Assembly (NCBI RefSeq): GCF_021647475.1 | Contig: NZ_JAKIUR010000027.1 | Location: forward strand, 1-41,058 | Direction: 5' to 3' | Length of the DNA stretch: 41,058 bases | Source: Lutibacter sp. | GTDB lineage: Bacteria > Bacteroidota > Bacteroidia > Flavobacteriales > Flavobacteriaceae | Position numbers and translations under genes: made by a program | In this document: in pieces, positions 1 to 7,235 of the stretch | Position numbering within the stretch: the first letter of the stretch is position 1 | How the letters are laid out: each line of letters opens with the position of its first letter | The notes under the pieces: generated by a model | Seen by the model: only the letters and a program-made list of their open reading frames with translations | Database searches by the model: none | What the model was told of the DNA's origin: nothing

Positions 1-6
1 TTGATA

Positions 7-127
7 AAAAATTGTATCGAGAACGGCTGTTTTTAAATAAAAAACCTATTCTCGATACTAATTTTAAGCCTAAAAAGGCTAAAATTCACTCGAATTGACG
101 AAATTTTATCATAATGCACAACGGGTT
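7..127 (-). repeat. REP/MITE-like repeat, left copy
   Basis: These 121 bases recur in reverse complement at 39566-39686 with two mismatches by hand alignment. The copy contains a perfect 10-bp hairpin (arms 14-23 and 49-58, GTATCGAGAA/TTCTCGATAC) and a second hairpin (61-70 with 77-85) with one bulged base. It lies beyond the 3' end of frr. The matching unit on the right has a second terminal arm; here that part would lie left of base 1, so this copy is probably truncated by the window edge. Strand is set relative to the right copy. Confidence 0.85.
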
Positions 128-134
128 AAGTTAA

Positions 135-165
135 TAAAAAAACACTCCATAGCCTTAGAGTGCTT
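135..165 (-). terminator. Intrinsic terminator of pyrH-frr
   Basis: Read on the minus strand, an 8-bp stem (GCACTCTA with TGGAGTGT, two G-U pairs) closes a short loop and is followed by a run of seven T. It lies about 30 bases past the frr stop, as expected for a rho-independent terminator. Confidence 0.7.
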
Positions 166-195
166 TCAATTTTTTTAAAGTTAAGTTTTCAAAAA

Positions 196-750
196 TTAAA
201 CTTTCATAATTTCTACATCTTTTATCTTGTAAATTTCATCTACTTCAGCTATATATTTATCCGTTAATTTTTGAACATCAATTTCTGTATTTCCTTGCAT
301 ATCTTCTGATGCTTCAGTTTTTTTAATTTCATTCATAGCATCTTTTCTACTATTTCTAATACTTACTTTTGCTTTTTCAGCTTCAGATTTTGCTTGTTTA
401 GAGAGTTCTTTTCTTCGTTCTTCAGTTAAAATGGGAACATTTATAATAATAACTTCCCCATTATTCATTGGGTTAAAACCTAAATTGGCAATCATAATAG
501 CCTTTTCAATATCATGCAATAAATGTTTTTCCCAAGGTTGAACGGTAATGGTGTGTGCATCTAAAGTGCTAACATTTGCAACTTGAGTTAGTGGCGTTTG
601 TGAACCATAATATTCAACCGTTACTCCGCCTAACATTGATGGTGTGGCTTTACTAGCTCTAATGTTTCTAAATTCATCTGCTAAGTGCAAAATAGCATTT
701 TGCATAAGTTCTTTTGTGCTATCAACAATAAATTCTAGTTCTTCATTCAT
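196..750 (-). CDS. frr: Ribosome recycling factor
   Basis: RRF of 184 residues; with EF-G it splits the post-termination ribosome so that subunits can be reused, acting in the cytoplasm. The family signature is clear: an N-terminal helix with the LADEFRNIRASKATPSML segment, the QPWEK and NLGFNPMNNGEVI motifs in the middle, then the LTEERRKEL and KSEAEKAKVSIRNSRKDA helix. The length matches the family (about 185). The reading frame can be extended two codons to a TTG, but the ATG at 750 gives the usual MNEE start and I chose it. It lies 25 bases after pyrH and is co-transcribed with it, a pairing conserved across bacteria. Confidence 0.97.
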   Translation of the reverse strand: MNEELEFIVDSTKELMQNAILHLADEFRNIRASKATPSMLGGVTVEYYGSQTPLTQVANVSTLDAHTITVQPWEKHLLHDIEKAIMIANLGFNPMNNGEVIIINVPILTEERRKELSKQAKSEAEKAKVSIRNSRKDAMNEIKKTEASEDMQGNTEIDVQKLTDKYIAEVDEIYKIKDVEIMKV

Positions 751-775
751 AATCAAAAAGTTTAATTATCGGAAA

Positions 776-1483
776 TTATTTATCAACCTTTGTGCCAATA
801 TTTTCACCGGAAATAACCTTTTCAAGATTTCCTTTGGTGTTCATATCAAATACAACAATAGGTAAGTTATTTTCTTGACTAAGTGCAAATGCGGTCAAAT
901 CCATTACTTTTAAACCTTTATTCATAACATCTTTGTAAGTAATAGATTCAAATTTTGTTGCATTTTTATTTGTTTCAGGATCTGATGAGTAAATTCCATC
1001 AACTCTAGTTCCTTTTAAAATTACATCAGCACCAATTTCAATTGCTCTTAAAACTGCCGCAGTATCTGTTGTAAAATATGGGTTTCCAGTTCCTCCTCCA
1101 AAAATTACAACCCGACCTTTTTCTAAATGACGAACTGCCCTTCTTTTAATAAACGGTTCAGCAACTTGTTCCATTTTAATAGCTGTTAAAAGCCGTGTAT
1201 AAATCCCTTCATCTTCTAAGGCACTTTGTAAAGCTAAGCCATTAATTACAGTGGCTAACATTCCCATATAATCTGCTTGAACTCTATCAATTCCGTTACT
1301 TGCCCCTGCAACACCTCTAAAAATATTTCCACCACCAATTACTATGGCTACTTCAATTCCTTTAGTTACAATTTTTTTTATTTCTTTAGCATATTCAGCT
1401 AATCTTGCTGGGTCAATACCATATTGGCGATCACCCATTAATGCTTCGCCACTTAATTTTAATAATATTCTTTTATAAGCCAT
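776..1483 (-). CDS. pyrH: UMP kinase
   Basis: Bacterial UMP kinase (amino acid kinase fold), 235 residues, making UDP from UMP and ATP in pyrimidine nucleotide synthesis. Seen in the sequence: the N-terminal LKLSGEAL phosphate-binding segment, the VIGGGNIFRG glycine loop near residue 50, the DYMGMLATVINGLAL helix, and the GTGNPYFTTDTAA motif around residue 135, all diagnostic of PyrH. The length is normal. It is the first gene of the pyrH-frr pair; a TATATTTG -7 box lies 20 bases upstream of its ATG. It therefore has its own promoter although in many bacteria it follows rpsB-tsf; here two opposite-strand genes separate it from tsf. Confidence 0.97.
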   Translation of the reverse strand: MAYKRILLKLSGEALMGDRQYGIDPARLAEYAKEIKKIVTKGIEVAIVIGGGNIFRGVAGASNGIDRVQADYMGMLATVINGLALQSALEDEGIYTRLLTAIKMEQVAEPFIKRRAVRHLEKGRVVIFGGGTGNPYFTTDTAAVLRAIEIGADVILKGTRVDGIYSSDPETNKNATKFESITYKDVMNKGLKVMDLTAFALSQENNLPIVVFDMNTKGNLEKVISGENIGTKVDK

Positions 1484-1502
1484 AATTAATTTGAAAGTTA
1501 TG

Positions 1503-1510
1503 CAAATATA
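1503..1510 (-). promoter_or_regulatory. pyrH -7 promoter box
   Basis: On the minus strand this reads TATATTTG, an exact match to the Bacteroidota -7 consensus TAnnTTTG, 20 bases before the pyrH ATG. No good -33 TTTG is found at the N19 spacing, so the box is supported by the -7 element and position only. Confidence 0.55.
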
Positions 1511-1682
1511 ATAAATAGTTGTTAGTATTTATAGCTATTACTTTTATAGATTTTTAAGGATTAGGATCTATTAATAACAGCAAGTTTATAATTAAAGATA
1601 ATATAGAAATCAAGCTTTTGAAAATTTTGTACCTTGGCAATTAAATTTTTATTAAACAGAAATTACTTTAAAGAATTTTAAT

Positions 1683-3011
1683 ATGAAAGACCAAACAACT
1701 CCAACCAATAATAAAACTAATTATACTATTCCAATTTTAATAATAGCAGGGTTGTTTTTTGTATTCGGATTTGTAACGTGGATTAACGGAGCGTTAATTC
1801 CATTTATGAAAACCATTAATGAACTAACTTCTGCACAGTCATTTTTAGTAGCTTCAGCATCTTATATTTCATTTGTGGTAATGGCTTTACCAGCATCATA
1901 TATTCTAAATAAAATAGGATATAGAAAAGGAATGTCATTAGGATTGTTAGTAATGGCTGTTGGAGCTCTCGTTTTTATTCCCGCTGCAGAAGCAAGAACG
2001 TATTGGGTGTTTTTGTCAGGTATATTCATACAAGGAATTGGAATGACTTTATTGCAAACAGCTGCAAATCCATACATTACAATTTTAGGACCTATAGAAA
2101 GTGGTGCAAAACGTATAGCCATTATGGGTATTGCAAATAAAGTAGCAGGGGCATTAGGATCTTTAATTTTTGGTACAATATTATTGTCTGGAATTGATGG
2201 AATAAAAGAAAAACTTTTACAAGTTTCAACAAGTGAAAAGGCTATTTTATTAGACGAAATGGCAAATAGTGTAGTTCTCCCATATATTATTATGGCTGTT
2301 GTTTTGGCGGTATTAGGACTTTTAATTTTAAAAGCACCATTACCTCATGTAGAGGCCGAACCAATTCAACCTCCAAAAGAAGGAGAAACTTCAAAAACAA
2401 GTATTTTTCAATTTCCACATTTATGGCTGGGTGTTTTAACATTGTTTATGTATGTTGGAGCAGAAGTAGTAGCTGGAGATACCATTATTGCATATGGAAT
2501 TTCTTTAGGATTTCCTGCTGCAGATGCTAGGTTTTTTACAACTTTCACACTAATGGCAATGGTTGCCACTTACGCTCTAGGAGTATTTTTAATTCCTAAA
2601 TATATTAGTCAAGCTAAAGCTTTAAGAATAAGTGCTATTTTGGGTATTATATTTACATTTTGTATTGTTTTTACCACTGGATTTACTTCAATTCTTTTTG
2701 TAGCAGCATTAGGAATTGCTAACGCATTGGTCTGGCCAGCGGTTTGGCCTTTAACTCTTAAAGGACTTGGTAAATTTACAAAAACTGCATCTGCATTATT
2801 AATAATGGCAATATCTGGCGGAGCTATAATCCCTCCATTATATGGCTTATTTGTAGATAATAATAAAGTTAATTTAATAGCTAAAGGACTTAGTGAAGTG
2901 GCTGCAACAGCACAAGCTGCAACTTCTGGATATTGGATTTTACTGCCTTGTTATATCATCATTTTATATTATGCAATTGCTGGGCATAAATTAGGATTGA
3001 AAAAAGACTAA
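1683..3011 (+). CDS. nagP: FucP/NagP-type MFS sugar permease
   Basis: Sugar:H+ symporter of the major facilitator superfamily, FucP/GluP/NagP branch, 442 residues with about 12 hydrophobic membrane segments. Family marks are the N-terminal FVTWINGALIPFMK segment in the first helix and the LQTAANPYITILGP segment near residue 125, typical of this branch. The substrate is inferred from context: the next gene, 9 bases downstream, is a NagX-like membrane protein. In Shewanella and Xanthomonas, nagP and nagX belong to the N-acetylglucosamine utilisation regulon. Fucose or another hexose remains possible because no kinase, deacetylase or regulator for GlcNAc is seen here. The pair is on the strand opposite to the flanking translation genes. 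Confidence 0.85.
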   Translation: MKDQTTPTNNKTNYTIPILIIAGLFFVFGFVTWINGALIPFMKTINELTSAQSFLVASASYISFVVMALPASYILNKIGYRKGMSLGLLVMAVGALVFIPAAEARTYWVFLSGIFIQGIGMTLLQTAANPYITILGPIESGAKRIAIMGIANKVAGALGSLIFGTILLSGIDGIKEKLLQVSTSEKAILLDEMANSVVLPYIIMAVVLAVLGLLILKAPLPHVEAEPIQPPKEGETSKTSIFQFPHLWLGVLTLFMYVGAEVVAGDTIIAYGISLGFPAADARFFTTFTLMAMVATYALGVFLIPKYISQAKALRISAILGIIFTFCIVFTTGFTSILFVAALGIANALVWPAVWPLTLKGLGKFTKTASALLIMAISGGAIIPPLYGLFVDNNKVNLIAKGLSEVAATAQAATSGYWILLPCYIIILYYAIAGHKLGLKKD

Positions 3012-3020
3012 ATTTTAAAT

Positions 3021-4124
3021 ATGAAAACAAAAAGATTAATAGCACTTGATGTTTTAAGAGGATTAACAATTTCTTTAATGATTTTAGTAAATACCCCAGG
3101 AAGTTGGAATTATGTTTATGCTCCGTTACGACATTCAAAATGGAATGGATGTACACCAACTGATATGGTATTTCCTTTTTTCTTATTTATAGTAGGGGTA
3201 TCTATGTGGTATTCTTTTAAAAAATATGGTACAGGGATTACTAAAAAAGGACTTTTAAAAGTTTTAAAAAGATTTTCAGTTATATTTTTATTAGGACTTT
3301 TTTTGAATGCTTTTCCGAAATTTAATTTTGAACATTTACGCGTTTTTGGGGTGTTACAACGTATTGCAATTGCATATTTGTTTGCTGCTATTTTGTGTAT
3401 GAAATTTAATTTTAAACAATTATTAGTAATATGCTTTATGATTCTAGTTGGATATTGGATGATTTTATATTTTGGTGGACATGGAAATGTATATTCACTA
3501 GAATCTAATATTGCACGGAAATTAGATTTATTTATTTTAGGTGAAAATCATATCTATCATGGCTTTGGAATTTCCTTTGACCCAGAAGGATTATTATCTT
3601 CAATCCCTTCTATTGCAACTGTATTATTGGGGTATTTTTCTGGTCGATTAATTGAGATTTCAGATGGTATTTTACAAGCTATTAAAAAATTAATAATTTT
3701 TGGTATTTTAGGTGTAATAATTGGATGGTTTTGGGGATATTTATTTCCAATTAATAAACCGTTATGGACAAGTTCTTATGTTGTGTACACAGCAGGTTGG
3801 GCAATGTTAGTTTTAGCTTTATTATTATGGATTATTGATGTGAAAGAAATAAAAAAATGGGCAAATCCATTTATTCATTTTGGATCAAATCCATTATTTA
3901 TTTTTATGCTATCAATACTTTATATTAAAGTTTTGATATATATTATAAAAATAACGACTACAAATGGTAATATTATTTCTGGTTATGGCTATTTATATAA
4001 AGATATTTTTGTGCCAATTGCAGGAAATATGAATGGATCTTTATTATTTGCTGTTAGTCATATTATTTTCTTTTGGCTATTTGCATATGTTCTATATAAA
4101 AAGAAAATATTTATAAAAATTTGA
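3021..4124 (+). CDS. nagX: NagX-like DUF5009/HGSNAT-family membrane protein
   Basis: Integral membrane protein of the COG4299 family, 367 residues with roughly ten membrane segments. It begins with the family signature ALDVLRGLTISLMILVNTPG, followed by the TPTDMVFPFFLFIVG loop-helix that is shared with human heparan-alpha-glucosaminide N-acetyltransferase. The biochemical role of bacterial members is not established; an acyl transfer to amino sugars at the membrane has been proposed from the homology. Linkage to a NagP-like permease (9-base gap, so translationally coupled) points to amino-sugar use. The gene ends at the bidirectional terminator shared with tsf. The symbol is by analogy to Shewanella nagX, not proof of function. 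Confidence 0.8.
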   Translation: MKTKRLIALDVLRGLTISLMILVNTPGSWNYVYAPLRHSKWNGCTPTDMVFPFFLFIVGVSMWYSFKKYGTGITKKGLLKVLKRFSVIFLLGLFLNAFPKFNFEHLRVFGVLQRIAIAYLFAAILCMKFNFKQLLVICFMILVGYWMILYFGGHGNVYSLESNIARKLDLFILGENHIYHGFGISFDPEGLLSSIPSIATVLLGYFSGRLIEISDGILQAIKKLIIFGILGVIIGWFWGYLFPINKPLWTSSYVVYTAGWAMLVLALLLWIIDVKEIKKWANPFIHFGSNPLFIFMLSILYIKVLIYIIKITTTNGNIISGYGYLYKDIFVPIAGNMNGSLLFAVSHIIFFWLFAYVLYKKKIFIKI

Positions 4125-4164
4125 TTATAAAAAAGGCTTCACTGAAAGTGAAGCCTTTTTATAA
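4125..4164. terminator. Bidirectional terminator between nagX and tsf
   Basis: A long stem (left arm ending GGCTTCACT, loop GAA, right arm AGTGAAGCC) is flanked by A-run on the left and T-run on the right, so it can terminate both the plus-strand nagP-nagX unit and the minus-strand tsf transcript. One unpaired A lies in the left arm. Confidence 0.9.
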
Positions 4165-4180
4165 TTTTATGTGTTATTAT

Positions 4181-5146
4181 TTACACTAAAGATACACGTT
4201 TAAAATCGGTTACTTCAACACCTTTTGATTTAACGTAATTGGCAACTGTTTGTTTTTCATCTTTTATAAAGTTTTGGTCTAAAAGACATAATTCTTGATC
4301 TAAAGTTGTATTGTCAGAAATAAAGCGTTCTAATTTTCCAGGTAAAATTCTATCCCAAATTTGTTCAGGTTTACCTTCGGCTTTAAGTTCTGCTTTTATA
4401 GTTTCTTTAGCTTTTGCAATAATTTCATCAGTCAATTGTAATCTTGAAATATAAGTTGGAACATGTTTTAATGTTTTACCTAATCGTCCAAGTTCAATAT
4501 TTTCTTTTTCAATAACAGCAATTCTTGCTTCAGTTTCAGAAGCAACAAATGTAGGGTCAAGATCTTTATAAGATAAAGTAGTTGCACCCATAGCTGCAGC
4601 TTGCATTGAAACATCTTTTGCAACTACGTCTGCATTATCAATATTTGCAGATAATACAGTTACGGCAGCAATTTTATTTCCTGCGTGAATGTATAAACCT
4701 ACAAATGCTCCTGATACTTTTTCAAAACCGCCAATTTCTAATTTTTCACCAATAATACCAGTTTGCTCAATTAATTTTTCAGCAACGGTCATTTCTCCAA
4801 AATCAGCATTTAGAAATTCTTCTTTAGAATTAGTGTTTAATGCAACAGCAGCAAATTCTTTTGCCAATGCAACAAAACTTTCATTTTTAGCAACAAAATC
4901 AGTTTCACAATTTAATGAAATAATAACGCCTTGTGTATTGTCATCATTTACTTTTGCAATAACAGCACCTTCAGAGCTATCTCTATCTGCTCTTTTTGCT
5001 GCAACTTTTTGTCCTTTTTTACGTAAAATTGATACCGCTTTGTCAAAATCACCTTCGGCTTCAACAAGAGCATTTTTACAGTCCATCATACCTGCTCCGG
5101 TAGATTTCCTTAATTTATTAACTTCTGCGGCTGTAATTTTTGCCAT
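4181..5146 (-). CDS. tsf: Elongation factor Ts
   Basis: EF-Ts, 321 residues, the guanine nucleotide exchange factor for EF-Tu. The N-terminal UBA-like segment with KLRKSTGAGMMDCKNAL, the CETDFVAKNESF motif near residue 78 that contacts EF-Tu, and the YIHAGNKIAAVTVL segment of the core are all present. The length is as expected for flavobacteria, longer than E. coli (283). It follows rpsB by 47 bases, the near-universal order. The C-terminus (KSKGVEVTDFKRVSLV) is intact and the gene ends at the terminator shared with nagX. Confidence 0.98.
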   Translation of the reverse strand: MAKITAAEVNKLRKSTGAGMMDCKNALVEAEGDFDKAVSILRKKGQKVAAKRADRDSSEGAVIAKVNDDNTQGVIISLNCETDFVAKNESFVALAKEFAAVALNTNSKEEFLNADFGEMTVAEKLIEQTGIIGEKLEIGGFEKVSGAFVGLYIHAGNKIAAVTVLSANIDNADVVAKDVSMQAAAMGATTLSYKDLDPTFVASETEARIAVIEKENIELGRLGKTLKHVPTYISRLQLTDEIIAKAKETIKAELKAEGKPEQIWDRILPGKLERFISDNTTLDQELCLLDQNFIKDEKQTVANYVKSKGVEVTDFKRVSLV

Positions 5147-5161
5147 ATTCTATTAATTTTT

Positions 5162-5180
5162 ATTGAAAATAATTTTCAAT
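5162..5180 (-). other. Perfect hairpin in the rpsB-tsf spacer
   Basis: A 19-base perfect inverted repeat (ATTGAAAA, 3-base loop, TTTTCAAT) fills much of the 47-base gap before the tsf start. It has no strong T-run and is unlikely to be a full terminator. It could be an mRNA processing or differential-expression hairpin; the role is unknown. Confidence 0.5.
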
Positions 5181-5193
5181 TATTAAACGTTTA

Positions 5194-5997
5194 TTATTTA
5201 GTTTCTTGAGCTTTAGCAGCACTAGCTTTTTCAGCAGCTAATTTTTCTTTTGCTTCTTTAGCAGCATTAGCTTTTTCTGCAGCCACTTTGTCTTTTGCTT
5301 CTTTTGCCGATTTTCTTTCAGATAATCCTTCAGCAATATTTTCAGTAACATAGCCTAAAACTTTGTCAATAGATTTAGAAGCATCATCATTAGAAGGAAT
5401 TACATAATCAATTCCTCTTGGATCTGAATTGGTATCAACCATAGCAAAAATTGGAATATTTAATTTTTTAGCTTCTGCTATTGCAATGTGTTCTTTTTTA
5501 ACATCAATTACAAAAACAGCACCTGGTAAACGTGTCATATCAGTAATAGAACCTAAGTTTTTTTCTAATTTTGCTCTTTGGCGGTTAATTTGTAATTTTT
5601 CTCTTTTTGAAAGAGCATCAAAAGAACCATCTTGTTTCATCCTATCAATTACTGACATTTTTTTAACAGCTTTTCTGATAGTCACAAAGTTAGTTAACAT
5701 TCCGCCTGGCCATCTTTCTGTAATGAAAGGCATATTAACACTTTTAGATTTTTCTGAGATAATTTCTTTTGCTTGTTTTTTGGTAGCTACAAAAAGTATT
5801 TTTCTGCCTGAGGCTGCAATTTTTTTTAATGCTTCAGAAGCTTCTTCAATTTTTGCAACAGTTTTATAAAGGTCAATGATGTGAACACCATTGCGTTCTC
5901 CATAAATGTAAGGAGCCATATTTGGATCCCATTTGCGAGTTAGGTGACCGAAGTGTACACCTGCGTCTAATAATTCTTTAATTTCAATATTTGTCAT
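5194..5997 (-). CDS. rpsB: Ribosomal protein S2 (uS2)
   Basis: Small-subunit protein S2, 267 residues. Seen: LLDAGVHFGHLTRKWDPNM at the N-terminus, RWPGGMLTNF near residue 100, and LPGAVFVIDVKKEHIAIAEA followed by FAMVDTNSDP in the core. The conserved domain ends around residue 230. The rest is a Lys/Ala/Glu tail in which a 15-residue unit (AKDKVAAEKANAAKE, then KEKLAAEKASAAKAQ) is repeated twice, so it is likely an extended charged helix. E. coli S2 has 241 residues. The ATG at 5997 is preceded by a 171-base spacer from rpsI that can fold into a compact structure (separate entry), suggesting its own control. Confidence 0.98.
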   Translation of the reverse strand: MTNIEIKELLDAGVHFGHLTRKWDPNMAPYIYGERNGVHIIDLYKTVAKIEEASEALKKIAASGRKILFVATKKQAKEIISEKSKSVNMPFITERWPGGMLTNFVTIRKAVKKMSVIDRMKQDGSFDALSKREKLQINRQRAKLEKNLGSITDMTRLPGAVFVIDVKKEHIAIAEAKKLNIPIFAMVDTNSDPRGIDYVIPSNDDASKSIDKVLGYVTENIAEGLSERKSAKEAKDKVAAEKANAAKEAKEKLAAEKASAAKAQETK

Positions 5998-6016
5998 TTG
6001 TATTTAGTTTACGTTC

Positions 6017-6148
6017 CGTTGAGTTAGCAATAGGGAAGTAGCGGAAATCCGATCTTCCCTATTTGGATGCTAAACTTTTTACAGTCATTGACTGATTCAA
6101 CGACAACTTGTTTAATTTTAATTTCAATGAACTGCCAATTATATTGGC
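6017..6148 (-). promoter_or_regulatory. Predicted structured leader of rpsB mRNA
   Basis: On the minus strand the spacer before rpsB can form a three-way junction. The closing helix CGTTGA/TCAACG pairs 6097-6102 with 6017-6022. It encloses a CAGTCA/TGACTG hairpin (6082-6094) and a long arm made of TTAGC/GCTAA (6024-6028 with 6069-6073), an uninterrupted 10-bp helix AATAGGGAAG/CTTCCCTATT (6029-6038 with 6054-6063) and a CGG/CCG tip. A separate GCCAAT/ATTGGC hairpin (6134-6148) lies further upstream. The structure ends 19 bases before the ATG. S2 autoregulation through an rpsB leader is known in E. coli; an analogous role here is an inference. Confidence 0.6.
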
Positions 6149-6168
6149 AAAATAATTCAATAAAACGA

Positions 6169-6555
6169 TTAACGTTTTGAGAATTGGAATTTTTTTCTTG
6201 CTTTCTTTTGACCGAATTTTTTACGTTCAACCATTCTTGGGTCTCTTGTAAGTAATCCTTCTGGTTTAAGAATTATTCTGTTTTCAGGATCAATTTCTAT
6301 TAAAACTCTTGAAATGGCTAATCTAATAGCCTCTGCTTGTCCTGTTATACCGCCACCATAAACATTAACTTTAATGTCAAATGCTTTTGCATTATCAGTT
6401 AAGTTAAGGGCTTGCATTATTTTATATTGTAAAGTTGCTGTAGTAAAGTAATCTTTATAATCTTTTTTGTTTACGATAATATTTCCTTTTCCGTCAGAAA
6501 CATAAATACGAGCAACGGCTGTTTTTCTTCTACCTATTTTGTGTATGGTTTCCAT
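6169..6555 (-). CDS. rpsI: Ribosomal protein S9 (uS9)
   Basis: S9, 128 residues, of the small subunit head; its C-terminal tail reaches the P-site tRNA. The family marks IGRRKTAVARIYV at the N-terminus, VYGGGITGQAEAIRLAISRVL in the middle and the basic tail RKFGQKKARKKFQFSKR are complete, including the invariant C-terminal SKR. The ATG overlaps the rplM stop by one base (TAATG), so translation is coupled. The rplM-rpsI pairing is conserved in nearly all bacteria. Confidence 0.98.
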   Translation of the reverse strand: METIHKIGRRKTAVARIYVSDGKGNIIVNKKDYKDYFTTATLQYKIMQALNLTDNAKAFDIKVNVYGGGITGQAEAIRLAISRVLIEIDPENRIILKPEGLLTRDPRMVERKKFGQKKARKKFQFSKR

Positions 6556-7010
6556 TATTTAAGATCGTTAAGGTTAATAGCTTTTGGTGATTGAGCTTCT
6601 TGTTTGTGTTCAGCACCTGCATATACATATAAATTTCTGTATAATGCACTACCTAATTTATTTTTAGGTAACATTCCTTTTACTGCTTTTTCCACCAATT
6701 TAATTGGATTTTTTTGAAAAACTTCAATAGCAGTTAATGATCTTTGACCCCCTGGATAACCAGTGTGACGAATGTAAGTTTTGTCACTCCATTTTTTACC
6801 AGTTAAATTTATTTTTTCTGCGTTGATAACCACTACATTGTCTCCGCAATCTACGTGAGGAGTATAGTTTGGTTTGTTTTTACCTCTAATAAGCATTGCT
6901 ATTTTAGAAGCTAGACGACCCAACGTTTGGCCGTCGGCATCAACTACTAACCATTCTTTAGTAACGGTTGCTTTGTTAGCTGACACTGTTTTGTAACTTA
7001 ATGTATTCAC
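6555..7010 (-). CDS. rplM: Ribosomal protein L13 (uL13), GTG start
   Basis: L13, 151 residues, an early assembly protein of the large subunit. Seen: LGRLASKIAMLIRGKNKP, TPHVDCGDNVVVINAEKI, the YIRHTGYPGG motif and VKGMLPKNKLG. I set the start at the GTG at 7010 (VNTLSYKT), which matches the flavobacterial MDTLSYKT start and the usual length. A longer frame to a TTG at 7076 is unlikely because that codon overlaps the promoter -7 box at 7066-7073. It is the first gene of the rplM-rpsI-rpsB-tsf series. Confidence 0.95.
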   Translation of the reverse strand: MNTLSYKTVSANKATVTKEWLVVDADGQTLGRLASKIAMLIRGKNKPNYTPHVDCGDNVVVINAEKINLTGKKWSDKTYIRHTGYPGGQRSLTAIEVFQKNPIKLVEKAVKGMLPKNKLGSALYRNLYVYAGAEHKQEAQSPKAINLNDLK

Positions 7011-7065
7011 AATTAAATTCTTTGTTATAGTTAAATATTTATTTTTGTTCCCTAAAAAGGGAGTG

Positions 7066-7096
7066 CAAATGTACAAACTATTATTTAGATAACAAA
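7066..7096 (-). promoter_or_regulatory. rplM promoter (TTTG-N19-TACATTTG)
   Basis: On the minus strand, a -33 TTTG (7093-7096) is followed after exactly 19 bases by TACATTTG (7066-7073). This is a textbook Bacteroidota sigma-A-type promoter. Transcription would start near 7060, giving a leader of about 50 bases that begins with a small TCCCT/AGGGA hairpin before the GTG. Leaders of rplM have been proposed as L13-binding sites in Bacteroidia; I cannot confirm that motif by eye. Confidence 0.85.
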
Positions 7097-7121
7097 CTGA
7101 GAATTACAGATTTTTTGTGGT

Positions 7122-7153
7122 AAAAAAATAGCTATTTGTTTAAAGGAAATAGC
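7122..7153 (-). terminator. polA terminator
   Basis: Minus-strand hairpin GCTATTT ... AAATAGC (7-bp stem, 9-base loop) followed by TATTTTTTTA. It lies between the polA stop and the rplM promoter, insulating the ribosomal genes from polA. A looser inverted repeat (7175-7186 with 7208-7219, 12 bp, 21-base loop) sits between it and the polA stop. Confidence 0.65.
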
Positions 7154-7235
7154 ACTTTGTATAAATAGAAAATTAATTATGAATTACAAGTTTTGAATTA
7201 CCATTTTTAATTCATAATTGCTCATTATTAATTAT

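Noticed and set aside
1620..1682. TACCTTGG upstream of nagP as a promoter
   Set aside because: It has one mismatch in the TTTG core and no -33 element; too weak to list as a promoter.
6024..6230. Small ORF between rpsB and rpsI on the minus strand
   Set aside because: It overlaps the end of rpsI in another frame and covers the structured leader; no homology is recognised.
7011..7076. 22-residue N-terminal extension of L13
   Set aside because: The proposed TTG start overlaps the -7 promoter box, and the homologous proteins begin at the NTLSYKT segment.
7175..7219. Inverted repeat AATTATGAATTA / TAATTCATAATT as a terminator or mobile element
   Set aside because: The loop is 21 bases, the arms are AT-only and no T-run follows on the minus strand. 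Such A/T palindromes are expected by chance and are common in this group.
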